64,000 bases of DNA. Origin: Cytophagaceae bacterium. GTDB taxonomy: Bacteria > Bacteroidota > Bacteroidia > Cytophagales > Spirosomataceae. The stretch spans positions 124,001-188,000 of the forward strand of contig SXXW01000011.1 in NCBI GenBank assembly GCA_005791165.1, written 5' to 3'. A program made the position numbers and the translations under genes. Below are positions 26,055-34,860 of this stretch, in pieces (the first letter of the stretch is position 1; every line of letters begins with the position of its first letter). Below the pieces are notes generated by a model that was given only the letters and a program-made list of their open reading frames with translations, ran no database searches and had not been told where the DNA came from.

Positions 26055-28001
26055 ATGACTCAGTCTTTATTCATACGTCGTTATTCAAATCGGTTCCTAT
26101 CTAGGTGGTTAGTTCTTGCCATTGATGTCATTATTACTATTTTCTCCTTTTTAGTAGCAACTGCGTTACGGTTAAATTTCAAGTACGAGGAACTTCATTT
26201 AGATGTTTTTATTTACCACTTCGTTTTCTTGTTGAGTATTCGAGTTATCACATTTTTATATTTTAAAACCTATTCTGGGATTATCCGCCATACGAGTATT
26301 GAGGATGCGGTATTAATATTGAAAACAATCTTTACAGGTACGATGGTGGCCGCAGTGATTTCATTCGCGATCAGGTATTTTTTACAAGTGGAAACATTGA
26401 TTTATGTGCCAATTTCCATCTTGGTTATTGACTTTTTCATTTGCTTGTTTTTATTGGTGAGTCTTCGATTCATGGTTAAAAAGTTTTATGAATCCTTTAT
26501 AAATGAGTTTAAGCCAGCGGTAGGTGTATTAATTTACGGAGCGGGGTATTCTGGTTTGTTGACCAAAAATGTGATTCAAAACGACCGAGGAATAAATTAT
26601 CAAGTACTTGGATTTATTGACGACAATGACTCTAAAGTTGGCAAAACCATCGAAGGAATCAGGGTATTTAATTTGGCCGAAGCCTTAGATAAGTTTGTTG
26701 ACACTTATGAGGGACTTCAGGTCATTATGGCCATTAAAAACATTAATATACAGGCTAAGAGAAAAATTTCCGATGTGTTTTTGGATCGTGGTGTAGTGGT
26801 TAAAACATTGCCTCCGGTAGACAAATGGGTAGGTGGAGAGTTTGCTATCAATCAGATTCATAATGTTAAAATTGAAGACTTATTGGGTCGCGAGGAGATT
26901 CAGATGAACAATAAGATGATCTCTGAGGAAATGAATAGTAAGTCTATTTTAGTTACGGGAGCTGCTGGGTCCATAGGTTCTGAGATTGTACGTCAATTGA
27001 TCGCCTATTTCCCTTCAAAAATTATTTTAGTAGACCAAGCAGAGTCTGGTCTATTTGATTTAGAATATGAATTAGTAGGTCGAATTCCTTCCAATACAGA
27101 GATTGTTGTGAAGGTTGCTGACGTTTCTGATATCAATAGAATGTCCTATATTTTCCGGACGCACAAACCTTCCATTGTTTTTCACGCGGCTGCCTACAAG
27201 CACGTGCCTTTGATGGAGAAAAATCCTTATGAGGCAGTTAAAATTAATATTTTAGGGACACGTATTTTAGCAGATTTAGCTGCAGAAAATGCTGTGGATA
27301 AGTTTGTGATGGTTTCGACAGATAAAGCGGTAAATCCTACCAATGTAATGGGTGCCACGAAGCGATTTGCCGAAATGTATACACAGTCAATGAATCAGTT
27401 GGATGGCATGCATACCAAATTTATTGCCACTCGATTTGGTAACGTTTTAGGTTCAAATGGTTCTGTTATTCCATTGTTCAAAAAACAAATTGAACGAGGT
27501 GGCCCTGTGACTGTTACCCACCCTGATATTACCCGCTATTTTATGACCATTCCTGAAGCTTGTGAACTTGTATTAGAGGCGGCTACTATGGGAGAAGGTG
27601 GTGAGGTTTTTGTCTTTGACATGGGAGAATCGGTTAAAATTATTAACCTAGCCAAAAAAATGATTACCCTTAGCGGAATGCGTGTCGACCGTGATATCGA
27701 AATTAAATTTACAGGTTTACGTCCAGGTGAGAAGTTGTATGAAGAACTTTTAAGTACGGATGAAAATACATTGCCTACACACCATCCTAAAATTTTAATT
27801 GCCAAAGTGAATGTTCCAAGTTATTCTTATATGGACATTCAGATGAACCTAATGCAGGGAGTGCTGGAAGAGGGAGGAAATAATAATGATCTTGTTTCTA
27901 AAATTAAGGAAGTAATTCCTGAATATAAATCAAATAACTCAATCTTTGAGAAGCTTGACAAAGTAACTGTCAACATCAAGCGCGGAGGGACTAATTTTTA
28001 A
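26055..28001 (+). CDS. Membrane-bound nucleoside-diphosphate-sugar dehydratase/epimerase (CapD/FlaA1 type)
   Basis: The 648-residue protein has about four N-terminal membrane helices (residues ~18-145), a first CoA-binding-like Rossmann region (VLIYGAGYSGLLTKNVI) and a C-terminal extended SDR domain starting ILVTGAAGSIGSEIVRQL near residue 298. The active-site segment STDKAVNPTNVMGATKR has Met in place of the usual Tyr of YxxxK, as in FlaA1/PglF-type UDP-GlcNAc 4,6- or 5,6-dehydratases. It acts on UDP-sugars for capsule or glycan synthesis. Its 3' end overlaps the convergent PAP2 gene by 11 bp. Confidence 0.93.
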   Translation: MTQSLFIRRYSNRFLSRWLVLAIDVIITIFSFLVATALRLNFKYEELHLDVFIYHFVFLLSIRVITFLYFKTYSGIIRHTSIEDAVLILKTIFTGTMVAAVISFAIRYFLQVETLIYVPISILVIDFFICLFLLVSLRFMVKKFYESFINEFKPAVGVLIYGAGYSGLLTKNVIQNDRGINYQVLGFIDDNDSKVGKTIEGIRVFNLAEALDKFVDTYEGLQVIMAIKNINIQAKRKISDVFLDRGVVVKTLPPVDKWVGGEFAINQIHNVKIEDLLGREEIQMNNKMISEEMNSKSILVTGAAGSIGSEIVRQLIAYFPSKIILVDQAESGLFDLEYELVGRIPSNTEIVVKVADVSDINRMSYIFRTHKPSIVFHAAAYKHVPLMEKNPYEAVKINILGTRILADLAAENAVDKFVMVSTDKAVNPTNVMGATKRFAEMYTQSMNQLDGMHTKFIATRFGNVLGSNGSVIPLFKKQIERGGPVTVTHPDITRYFMTIPEACELVLEAATMGEGGEVFVFDMGESVKIINLAKKMITLSGMRVDRDIEIKFTGLRPGEKLYEELLSTDENTLPTHHPKILIAKVNVPSYSYMDIQMNLMQGVLEEGGNNNDLVSKIKEVIPEYKSNNSIFEKLDKVTVNIKRGGTNF

Positions 28002-28629
28002 TTAGTTTTTTTACAATACCAATAGCTAGTAATGTGAACAAAGGTGCCATGATGATGTCGATGGTATAATGTACATGTTGGATTAGTAACAATACGGCCA
28101 GTATTAAACTCAAGAGGATAGCCAGATTTTTTTCTTTTTTGAGTGGTAAGAAATAACACGCAAACACCATCGTAGCGGTATGTCCTGAAAAAAATAGGTC
28201 TTTTGTTATAGGCATATTCTCCCCATAAATGAATACGGCTGCGACTGGGTCATGTAAGTCGACAATCCCTAAAGGAGGATTTAAGGCAACAAAATAGATG
28301 GTTAAAAAACGAAAGACTGTTTCCAAGTTAAATGCCCAAGCAAACCAAACAAATGTTTTTGGTGTGGCCAACAGTCTGATGATTAAATAAATAACCGTGC
28401 AATAAATGATTGAGAAAATAAGGTAAGAAACGTTTTTTGCAGGGATGAGCTCTAATATAAAATCATTTAAAACAATGCCTTCCCGTTGTTGGACCCATTG
28501 AAAATAAGTGGCTGCTTTCCATGGAAAAACTGAAAATGAAAGTATGGCCAATAAAAAACTAAGTCTGAATGATGATTCTTTCCATGCCTCACTCCAAGCC
28601 CCTCTTATAGAATTTATAAAACCTTTCAT
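27991..28629 (-). CDS. PAP2/sphingomyelin synthase-like membrane phosphatase or transferase
   Basis: The 212-residue protein has five or six membrane helices. The catalytic set of the PAP2_C (sphingomyelin synthase-like) group is visible: H150 in FFSGHTATM, then H187 and D191 in HVHYTID. Eukaryotic members transfer phosphocholine head groups to ceramide; bacterial members are poorly characterised. Some Bacteroidota make sphingolipids, so a lipid head-group reaction is plausible. The gene is divergent from msrA, with starts about 50 bp apart, and overlaps capD tail to tail. Confidence 0.85.
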   Translation of the reverse strand: MKGFINSIRGAWSEAWKESSFRLSFLLAILSFSVFPWKAATYFQWVQQREGIVLNDFILELIPAKNVSYLIFSIIYCTVIYLIIRLLATPKTFVWFAWAFNLETVFRFLTIYFVALNPPLGIVDLHDPVAAVFIYGENMPITKDLFFSGHTATMVFACYFLPLKKEKNLAILLSLILAVLLLIQHVHYTIDIIMAPLFTLLAIGIVKKLIKN

Positions 28630-28678
28630 TCAGCTTTTTGTTATATTTACGCGTTGCAAAACTACTAAAATAAAAAAC

Positions 28679-29344
28679 ATGATGAATCGTTGGATTAAAA
28701 ATGTAAGCTTCGTTTTAAGTATAATTCTAGGTTTTGTTCATTTTTCTTGCGGAAACGCTACAAATACAAAAAATAAAAATACAATGGAAGAATCACAAAA
28801 CTTATCAGGTGCTAATTTAGAGACTGTAACCTTAGGTGCGGGGTGTTTTTGGTGTGTGGAGGCAGTTTACCAGAGGTTAAAAGGAGTGAAAAGTGTCACC
28901 TCAGGGTACATGGGGGGCAAAATGAAAAATCCAAGTTATCGAGATGTTTGTACAGGGTTAACGGGTCATGCTGAGGTGTGCCAACTAGTCTACGATCCTA
29001 AAATCATTTCTTTTGAAACTATATTGGAGGTGTTTTGGCAAACACATGATCCTACTACATTGAATAGACAAGGTGCCGATGTGGGTACTCAGTATCGATC
29101 TGCCATATTTTTTCATAATGAAGCTCAAAAGGAAGCGGCCATTGCTTGGAAGACAAAATTAAATGCGCAAAAAGTATTCCCTAATCCTATTGTAACTGAA
29201 ATAAGTGAAGCATCTCATTTTTACACGGCTGAAGATTATCATCAAAATTACTTTAACCAAAATGGGGATCAACCTTATTGCCAAATCGTAATCAAGCCCA
29301 AAATGGATAAGTTTTTGAAAACATTTAAAGAGAAACTTAACTAA
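28679..29344 (+). CDS. msrA: Peptide methionine-(S)-S-oxide reductase, probable lipoprotein
   Basis: MsrA reduces methionine-S-sulfoxide in proteins. The catalytic motif is GAGCFWCVEAVYQ with nucleophile C56, followed by SGYMGGKMKNPSYRDVCTGLTGHAEV and HDPTTLNRQGADVGTQYRSAIF. I start at the ATG at 28679 (MMNRWIKNVSF), since the frame upstream reads antisense through the PAP2 gene. The N terminus is a signal peptide with a relaxed lipobox (HFSC, Cys24) and a short linker, so the enzyme is probably exported and lipid-anchored. The stop overlaps the convergent lptD gene by 4 bp. Confidence 0.94.
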   Translation: MMNRWIKNVSFVLSIILGFVHFSCGNATNTKNKNTMEESQNLSGANLETVTLGAGCFWCVEAVYQRLKGVKSVTSGYMGGKMKNPSYRDVCTGLTGHAEVCQLVYDPKIISFETILEVFWQTHDPTTLNRQGADVGTQYRSAIFFHNEAQKEAAIAWKTKLNAQKVFPNPIVTEISEASHFYTAEDYHQNYFNQNGDQPYCQIVIKPKMDKFLKTFKEKLN

Positions 29345-32061
29345 AAACCTCCTTTGTCATAAAAACTTCTCCTGCGAGAAATTTTTAATTCTTGAAGTAA
29401 GGATGATTTTACCCGAAGGTCAAAAGAATAATTTGACGCACGACCGTAAAATGGACTCGCAATAGGGGTCCAATTGAAATTCAATTCCCAACAGTGTAGA
29501 TCTCGGTGCACTGACATATTCGTGTAGGTAAGTCCACTATACTTGAAATCATATCCTGAGCTCATAGAAAATTTCCATTTTTCCGTTAAGCTCAAATCTC
29601 CTTGAAATGTTAAACCACTAATTTGTTGCGCAGCAGCCAATCCCATTCGGTTCATACTAAACTGGTAACTAAACGAAAATGTCCAAGGCACATTCCAATC
29701 AACATAGTCGTCAATATTGCGATTTATTTGTTTTAATTGGGCTTCAGATGCATTATTGCTGGTCTTCAATTCTTTTGTCTTAGCAGGTGCAAACCTTCGT
29801 CCAATGGAAAGATTAAGCGCCGTTAATCTTGCAAGTCCTTCCCCTTGACCCAGCATTAAATCAGGAGTTCTCCTCCCCACATCAAAAAATGAGTTGTCTT
29901 TTACATATAAGTAGGGATCAAAACTTCCTCCTATATTGATATCAAATTCACTTACTCTTGAGTTTGCATTGAAATTTAAATTAGACAATGGAAATTCTTT
30001 TGCCAGCAAATTATAGCTTCCATTTATTCCAAAATTATCAAGAATTGTAATTTTTTCATTTTGCTTGGTTGCAGTATCTGATTTCGTTTTCAATTTTGCC
30101 TCCAGGGTATTTTGAAGTCCAAAACTGATACTCCCTGAAGCGCCTCCATAACTCATTTGCCTTGGGTCAAAAATACTAATTCGCCTAATGTCTCCTACCT
30201 GTTCGACTCCCTGATTGTTAACAAATTTACGGTTGTTGATTCTAACATCTTGGTAATACCCATAAGTTGGATCCGAATAGTCTGGTGTATAACTTAAGCT
30301 AACGCTAGGGGCTATCGTATGCCTAAGGGCCTCTAACCTTCCTTTCTTGAATCTAAGTGTACCATAAATCCGAGTATTCATGCTAGCAGAAAATGAAAGT
30401 TGGGAATTGAATTTTGGCAATCCTCCTATGGTATCGATTCTGACGGTTGAATCACTTTTCATATAGGTGTACTTATACGACCTAGTGTACATATTTCCGG
30501 ACCATGAAACCCCCGGAGTTAGGTTCACATATTTATTTAATTTTAAATTGGGCAAGGATAATGGAATACTATAATTGAATTTTGTTTGCGCTTTTTCCCA
30601 AAGTAGTGGTAGAGTACTTGCATCCACTGGAATAACTCCAGGAGGTAAATCATCCATCGTTTTAGGAACAAAAGGCCTCTGAATGACCCCTCTTTGGCTA
30701 TTAGATTCCCTAGGATAGACATCAAATTCATATCGAGTAAAAGGATCAGACACTTGATTCGTCATGCTGATACCCCCAGAAAAATCAAGTCCTAGCCTAA
30801 ATTGATCTAAAAATTGGTCCCCTAGCGAGTTTTTTCTTTTAAACGGTTGAAATTGATTTAGACCAAAATTAAACTCTGTCCCTGCATCAAAAACCCGAGT
30901 AGTTGTATTTTGATTAATACGTAAACTGATTCCTGTTCTTATGGTCTGTCCTATATTTTTGGAGTATTGAACGGATGACCCAATCGTATTCGATAAATAT
31001 TGCTGGCTGTTGTAATTATTAAATTGATTGTAGGAATTTGAGGCAATATTAACCGAAGCGGAAAAGCTTGAATTTCCTCTACTTTGAGGGCTATGTGACC
31101 ACTGCAAAGCAAAGTCAGTTCGTTTGGTGGGAGAAAATTCATCCCCATTGGTGTTTCGATTAAATGCTAAGTTGAAACTACCAGCGAATCGATAGCGCTT
31201 ATTATATTGTGAGTTGGCCCCTAAACCCCAGCCACCTTTCGAGTAAATTTGGCCAGTAAATCGAACGCCTATATTTTCACTAGCTGCCCAGTAATACCCA
31301 CCCTCTCTCAAATAGAATCCTCTACCTGTAGGTTCTTCACCATAGGTAGGCACAATAACGCCTGATTTTCCTGCTTCTTTGGGTTGAGAATAGGGAAAAA
31401 ATCCAAAAGGAAGTCCAATGGGCAATGGAATATCATTCAGCTCAAAGTGAAATGGCCCCGAAATAATTTCTTTTTTCCCGACAACTTTGATTTTACTCGC
31501 TTTAATGTGGAAATGGGGATGTGTTAAATTACAGGTGGTATAAATGGCATTTCGGATATAGAGGTTGTCTTCCTCGTCTTTTTTTACTGTTTTCCCTTGG
31601 ACAAATCCTTCCCCTTGCTGAGTGACAATTGCTTTAATTGAGGCACGCTTTGATTTGAAATTATAGCGGACTTCTTCCGAGTCATATTTATCTTGGCCCT
31701 GAGTAAATACTGGTAGGCCAATTATTTTTTTTGTTGCTGTGTCTAAGGTTCCTTTGGCAAAAACTTCATTTTTTGACCAATCCAATCTAATATAATCTGC
31801 CTCTAAAGCGATATTTCCATACTTTAATTTTGCACCTCCATATAAATTAACCACTTGTTTTTCGGAGTCTAACACCGTCGAGTCAATTGCAGAATAAAAA
31901 ACGGTTGTTTCTAAGTCTGCTTTTTTTGACAATGAATCTTTTGGGCTGATTGATTTTTTAACCGAATCACCCGAAATAACTCGTTGGGCGCTAACATCCG
32001 TTAGGCCAATGAATATTCCCATGCAAAGCATGAAAAGGTAATATGTGGATTTATTTATCAA
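29341..32061 (-). CDS. lptD: LPS-assembly protein LptD-like outer-membrane protein
   Basis: The 906-residue protein has an N-terminal signal peptide (residues ~1-25), an OstA/LptA-like beta-jellyroll region (VNLYGGAKLKYGNIALEADYIRLDWSKNEVFAKGTLD), and a long C-terminal part rich in alternating beta strands typical of a 26-strand barrel (FNFGLNQF, LSFSASMNTRIYGTLRF, FSFSYQFSMNRMG). It places lipopolysaccharide in the outer leaflet. Bacteroidota LptD is divergent, so assignment rests on architecture and the N-terminal domain. A -7-like TAATTTTG lies upstream. Confidence 0.88.
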   Translation of the reverse strand: MINKSTYYLFMLCMGIFIGLTDVSAQRVISGDSVKKSISPKDSLSKKADLETTVFYSAIDSTVLDSEKQVVNLYGGAKLKYGNIALEADYIRLDWSKNEVFAKGTLDTATKKIIGLPVFTQGQDKYDSEEVRYNFKSKRASIKAIVTQQGEGFVQGKTVKKDEEDNLYIRNAIYTTCNLTHPHFHIKASKIKVVGKKEIISGPFHFELNDIPLPIGLPFGFFPYSQPKEAGKSGVIVPTYGEEPTGRGFYLREGGYYWAASENIGVRFTGQIYSKGGWGLGANSQYNKRYRFAGSFNLAFNRNTNGDEFSPTKRTDFALQWSHSPQSRGNSSFSASVNIASNSYNQFNNYNSQQYLSNTIGSSVQYSKNIGQTIRTGISLRINQNTTTRVFDAGTEFNFGLNQFQPFKRKNSLGDQFLDQFRLGLDFSGGISMTNQVSDPFTRYEFDVYPRESNSQRGVIQRPFVPKTMDDLPPGVIPVDASTLPLLWEKAQTKFNYSIPLSLPNLKLNKYVNLTPGVSWSGNMYTRSYKYTYMKSDSTVRIDTIGGLPKFNSQLSFSASMNTRIYGTLRFKKGRLEALRHTIAPSVSLSYTPDYSDPTYGYYQDVRINNRKFVNNQGVEQVGDIRRISIFDPRQMSYGGASGSISFGLQNTLEAKLKTKSDTATKQNEKITILDNFGINGSYNLLAKEFPLSNLNFNANSRVSEFDINIGGSFDPYLYVKDNSFFDVGRRTPDLMLGQGEGLARLTALNLSIGRRFAPAKTKELKTSNNASEAQLKQINRNIDDYVDWNVPWTFSFSYQFSMNRMGLAAAQQISGLTFQGDLSLTEKWKFSMSSGYDFKYSGLTYTNMSVHRDLHCWELNFNWTPIASPFYGRASNYSFDLRVKSSLLQELKISRRRSFYDKGGF

Positions 32062-32105
32062 ATGGAATTTAAAAATTATAATTATCTTTGTTTGTGAAAG
32101 ATTGA

Positions 32106-32113
32106 CAAAATTA
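32106..32113 (-). promoter_or_regulatory. -7 element of lptD
   Basis: TAATTTTG on the reverse strand fits TAnnTTTG and is 45 bp upstream of the lptD ATG. No clear -33 TTG is seen. Confidence 0.4.
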
Positions 32114-32152
32114 CATGATTGCGTGGTACCTAAGTGTATTAATTAAAAAATA

Positions 32153-32953
32153 ATGTTTTCAACGGTTCGACTTATTTTTATTTGTTCCTTAGCCCTATTT
32201 CTGGTATCGGCTGTAGGTCCGACTATTAAATCCATAAAAAAATCCCCCAAAAATTCGCTTAAAATTGTTTGTTTAGATGCTGGGCACGGAGGGAAAGATC
32301 CTGGTTGCATGGGCCCTAAGGGTTCACATGAGGGGAAAGTGACCTTAAAAATCATATTGGAATTGGGACGCAAACTGAAAGAAGAATACCCTGATTTGAA
32401 GGTGATATATACCCGTGATACGGATGATTTTGTTGAATTAAATGAGCGGGCTAATATCGCCAATCGGAATAAAGCGGATCTTTTTATTTCTGTGCATTGT
32501 AACGCGGCGGCCAATAAATCTGCCTATGGAACCGAAACATATACGATGGGTTTACATAAAACAGATGGGAACTTGAACGTAGCAAAGCGTGAAAACTCGG
32601 TAATTTTACAAGAAAAAGATTATCAAACTAATTATAGTGGTTTTGACCCCAACTCTCCCTTAGCGCATATTATGATGGCAAATTATCAAAGTGCGTTCAT
32701 GGCTAGTTCGGTAAAATTTGCTTCAAAAGTAGAGGAGCAGTTTATGAAAAATTACCAAAGAAAGAGTTTTGGAGTTAAGCAAGCAGGATTTTTGGTCATA
32801 TGGAGAACTGCGATGCCTAGTGTTTTGATTGAAACGGGATTTTTAACCAATCCAGAAGAAGAAAACTATTTAGCCTCTGAAAAAGGGCAAAAGGAAGTTG
32901 CTGAAGGAATCGCGAAAGCATTTAAGCAGTATAAAGAAGAAATTGAACGATAG
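32153..32953 (+). CDS. N-acetylmuramoyl-L-alanine amidase (Amidase_3)
   Basis: A zinc peptidoglycan hydrolase of 266 residues. An N-terminal signal peptide or anchor (residues 1-21) indicates export. Zinc and catalytic residues are seen: H45 in LDAGHGGKDPG, E60 in SHEGKVTL, H115 in FISVHCNAA and the catalytic Glu in VLIETGFLTNPEEE. It cleaves the amide bond between MurNAc and L-Ala during cell separation. The mlaD-like gene follows by 6 bp. Confidence 0.95.
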   Translation: MFSTVRLIFICSLALFLVSAVGPTIKSIKKSPKNSLKIVCLDAGHGGKDPGCMGPKGSHEGKVTLKIILELGRKLKEEYPDLKVIYTRDTDDFVELNERANIANRNKADLFISVHCNAAANKSAYGTETYTMGLHKTDGNLNVAKRENSVILQEKDYQTNYSGFDPNSPLAHIMMANYQSAFMASSVKFASKVEEQFMKNYQRKSFGVKQAGFLVIWRTAMPSVLIETGFLTNPEEENYLASEKGQKEVAEGIAKAFKQYKEEIER

Positions 32954-32959
32954 AGATAT

Positions 32960-33913
32960 ATGTTGAAGAGCAACGAACTTAAGGTAGGTTTTTTAGCGCT
33001 AATAGCGTTTTTGATTCTCTATTTTGGATTTAACTTTTTGAAGGGGAATGATATTTTTTCGGCTTCAAGAACGTATTATGTTCAGTACGATAATGTAGAC
33101 GGTCTTATGGCATCTAATCAAGTGATGGTAAATGGAGTAGAGGTGGGCAAAGTTAAGAAAGTATCCTTGGTGCCAGATAAAGCGAATAAAATTTTAGTTG
33201 AGTTGCGCCTAAATAAATCACTTTTAGTTCCTGATAAATCTATTGCAATTCTTTCTGATGGAGCTTTGTTAGGAGGTAAAATAATCCGTCTTGAACTATT
33301 GGGATCCGGTACTTTGCCTGAGGGAGCATTCATTTCTTCCATGAATGAGAAAGGGTTAACGTCCTTATTAAAAGAGCGTGCACTTCCGGTAATTTCCAAT
33401 GCAGATTCATTGTTGATTTCATTTCGTCAAATAAGCAAAAAATTTGATAATACGGGGACCTATTTGGACGCTTTGTTGAAAAATTCAAACAAGGCTGTTG
33501 TTAGTATTAATGGTTCTGTTACTGATTTAGTGGCTGAGAATAAGGCAAATATTAACCAAATTACTGGTAACATGCGTGCATTGTCAGTCAGTTTAGTGGA
33601 AACTGAAAAGCAATTAAAACCATTGCTAACTAAGTTCAATACCATCGCTGATTCGTTGCAAGCTATTAAAATTGGTGAGACCTTGAATTCGGCAAATAAA
33701 GCAGTTAGCTCACTTCAAAAAATTGTTTCTAAATTAGAAAATGGCCAGGGGACTGCTGGCAAGCTATTGATGAATGATAGCTTATATGTGAGTTTAAATA
33801 AGGCTCTTTTGGATTTAGACAAATTATTAATGGATGTAAGGCTTCAGCCAAAGCGTTATGTCAACATTTCCGTTTTTGGCAAAAAAGATCCGGGACCAAC
33901 ACCGGATAAATAA
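32960..33913 (+). CDS. MlaD family (MCE) lipid-transport substrate-binding protein
   Basis: The 317-residue protein has one N-terminal membrane helix (LKVGFLALIAFLILYFGFNFLKG) and an MCE domain (YYVQYDNVDGLMASNQVMVNGVEVGKVKKVSL...SDGALLGGKIIRLEL). The rest is helical and probably coiled, with GKLLMNDSLY near the end. MCE proteins work with MlaE/MlaF ABC transporters in lipid traffic between the membranes. mlaE and mlaF are not adjacent here. Confidence 0.92.
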   Translation: MLKSNELKVGFLALIAFLILYFGFNFLKGNDIFSASRTYYVQYDNVDGLMASNQVMVNGVEVGKVKKVSLVPDKANKILVELRLNKSLLVPDKSIAILSDGALLGGKIIRLELLGSGTLPEGAFISSMNEKGLTSLLKERALPVISNADSLLISFRQISKKFDNTGTYLDALLKNSNKAVVSINGSVTDLVAENKANINQITGNMRALSVSLVETEKQLKPLLTKFNTIADSLQAIKIGETLNSANKAVSSLQKIVSKLENGQGTAGKLLMNDSLYVSLNKALLDLDKLLMDVRLQPKRYVNISVFGKKDPGPTPDK

Positions 33914-33923
33914 TAAAAAATTT

Positions 33924-34751
33924 ATGACGACCCAACAAGTAATAATTTCGGCTTCGCCGGAACAAGTGGATATTTTGTTGGCGGAATTGGGGGAAATACA
34001 TTTTGATATTTTTGAAGATTCGGATACCGGTTTGATCGCCTATTGTCAAACAGATTTATTTAATCCAGCACATTTTAAGGAAGTCATTACAAGATATGAG
34101 GTTTTGGGTCCTATTTCTTTTCAAATAAATGAAATAGAAAAACAAAATTGGAACGCAGTATGGGAGTCAAATTACGATCCCATTCGAATTTCGAACCAAG
34201 TATTTATTCGGGCTAATTTTCATGAATCAGAACCGGGATATGCGATGGAAATCGTCATTAATCCCAAAATGTCTTTTGGGACCGGACATCATGAGACAAC
34301 TTTTTTAATGACTCAGGCTTTATTTGAGATTGACCTGCAAGGAAAATCGGTTTTAGATGCAGGAACTGGAACAGGAATTTTGGCTTTAGTGGCTAAGAAG
34401 TTAGGGGCGCATGATGTAAAAGGATTTGACATTGATCCTTGGTCTATTGAAAACTCAATTGAAAATGCGGGATTAAACCAATGTGAAGACATTATTTTTG
34501 TCGAGGGCACAATTGTCAATGAATCATTGAAAAAATATGATGTATTGTTGGCCAACATCAACCGCAACATTTTATTATCTGAAATGCATGAATATTCGGA
34601 AAGGATTGTTGACGGTGGCCTGTTACTTTTAAGTGGATTTTATGCAGAGGATGTACCAATGATTTTGAAATCGGCTACTGAAAATGGGCTTGCTCTTATT
34701 GCTCAAACGGAGAAAAATCGCTGGACCTGTATCAAACTCATAAAAATCTAA
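33924..34751 (+). CDS. prmA: Ribosomal protein L11 methyltransferase
   Basis: A 275-residue SAM-dependent methyltransferase. Motif I is SVLDAGTGTGILALVAKKLGA, preceded by the PrmA-type MSFGTGHHETT; NANINRNILLSEM carries the acceptor-site NIxxN-like motif. It trimethylates uL11. The start is the ATG at 33924 (MTTQQVIIS), 10 bp after the MCE gene; a longer frame to 33858 overlaps that gene and is rejected. Confidence 0.96.
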   Translation: MTTQQVIISASPEQVDILLAELGEIHFDIFEDSDTGLIAYCQTDLFNPAHFKEVITRYEVLGPISFQINEIEKQNWNAVWESNYDPIRISNQVFIRANFHESEPGYAMEIVINPKMSFGTGHHETTFLMTQALFEIDLQGKSVLDAGTGTGILALVAKKLGAHDVKGFDIDPWSIENSIENAGLNQCEDIIFVEGTIVNESLKKYDVLLANINRNILLSEMHEYSERIVDGGLLLLSGFYAEDVPMILKSATENGLALIAQTEKNRWTCIKLIKI

Positions 34752-34860
34752 TTTGTGATTTTTTGATATTTTACTCTATTTTTTCTAGTATTTAAATATA
34801 AACCATTATTTTTGAAGGTTTTACTCATAAAACTCAAGAATTTGGGTTATAAATGAATAC

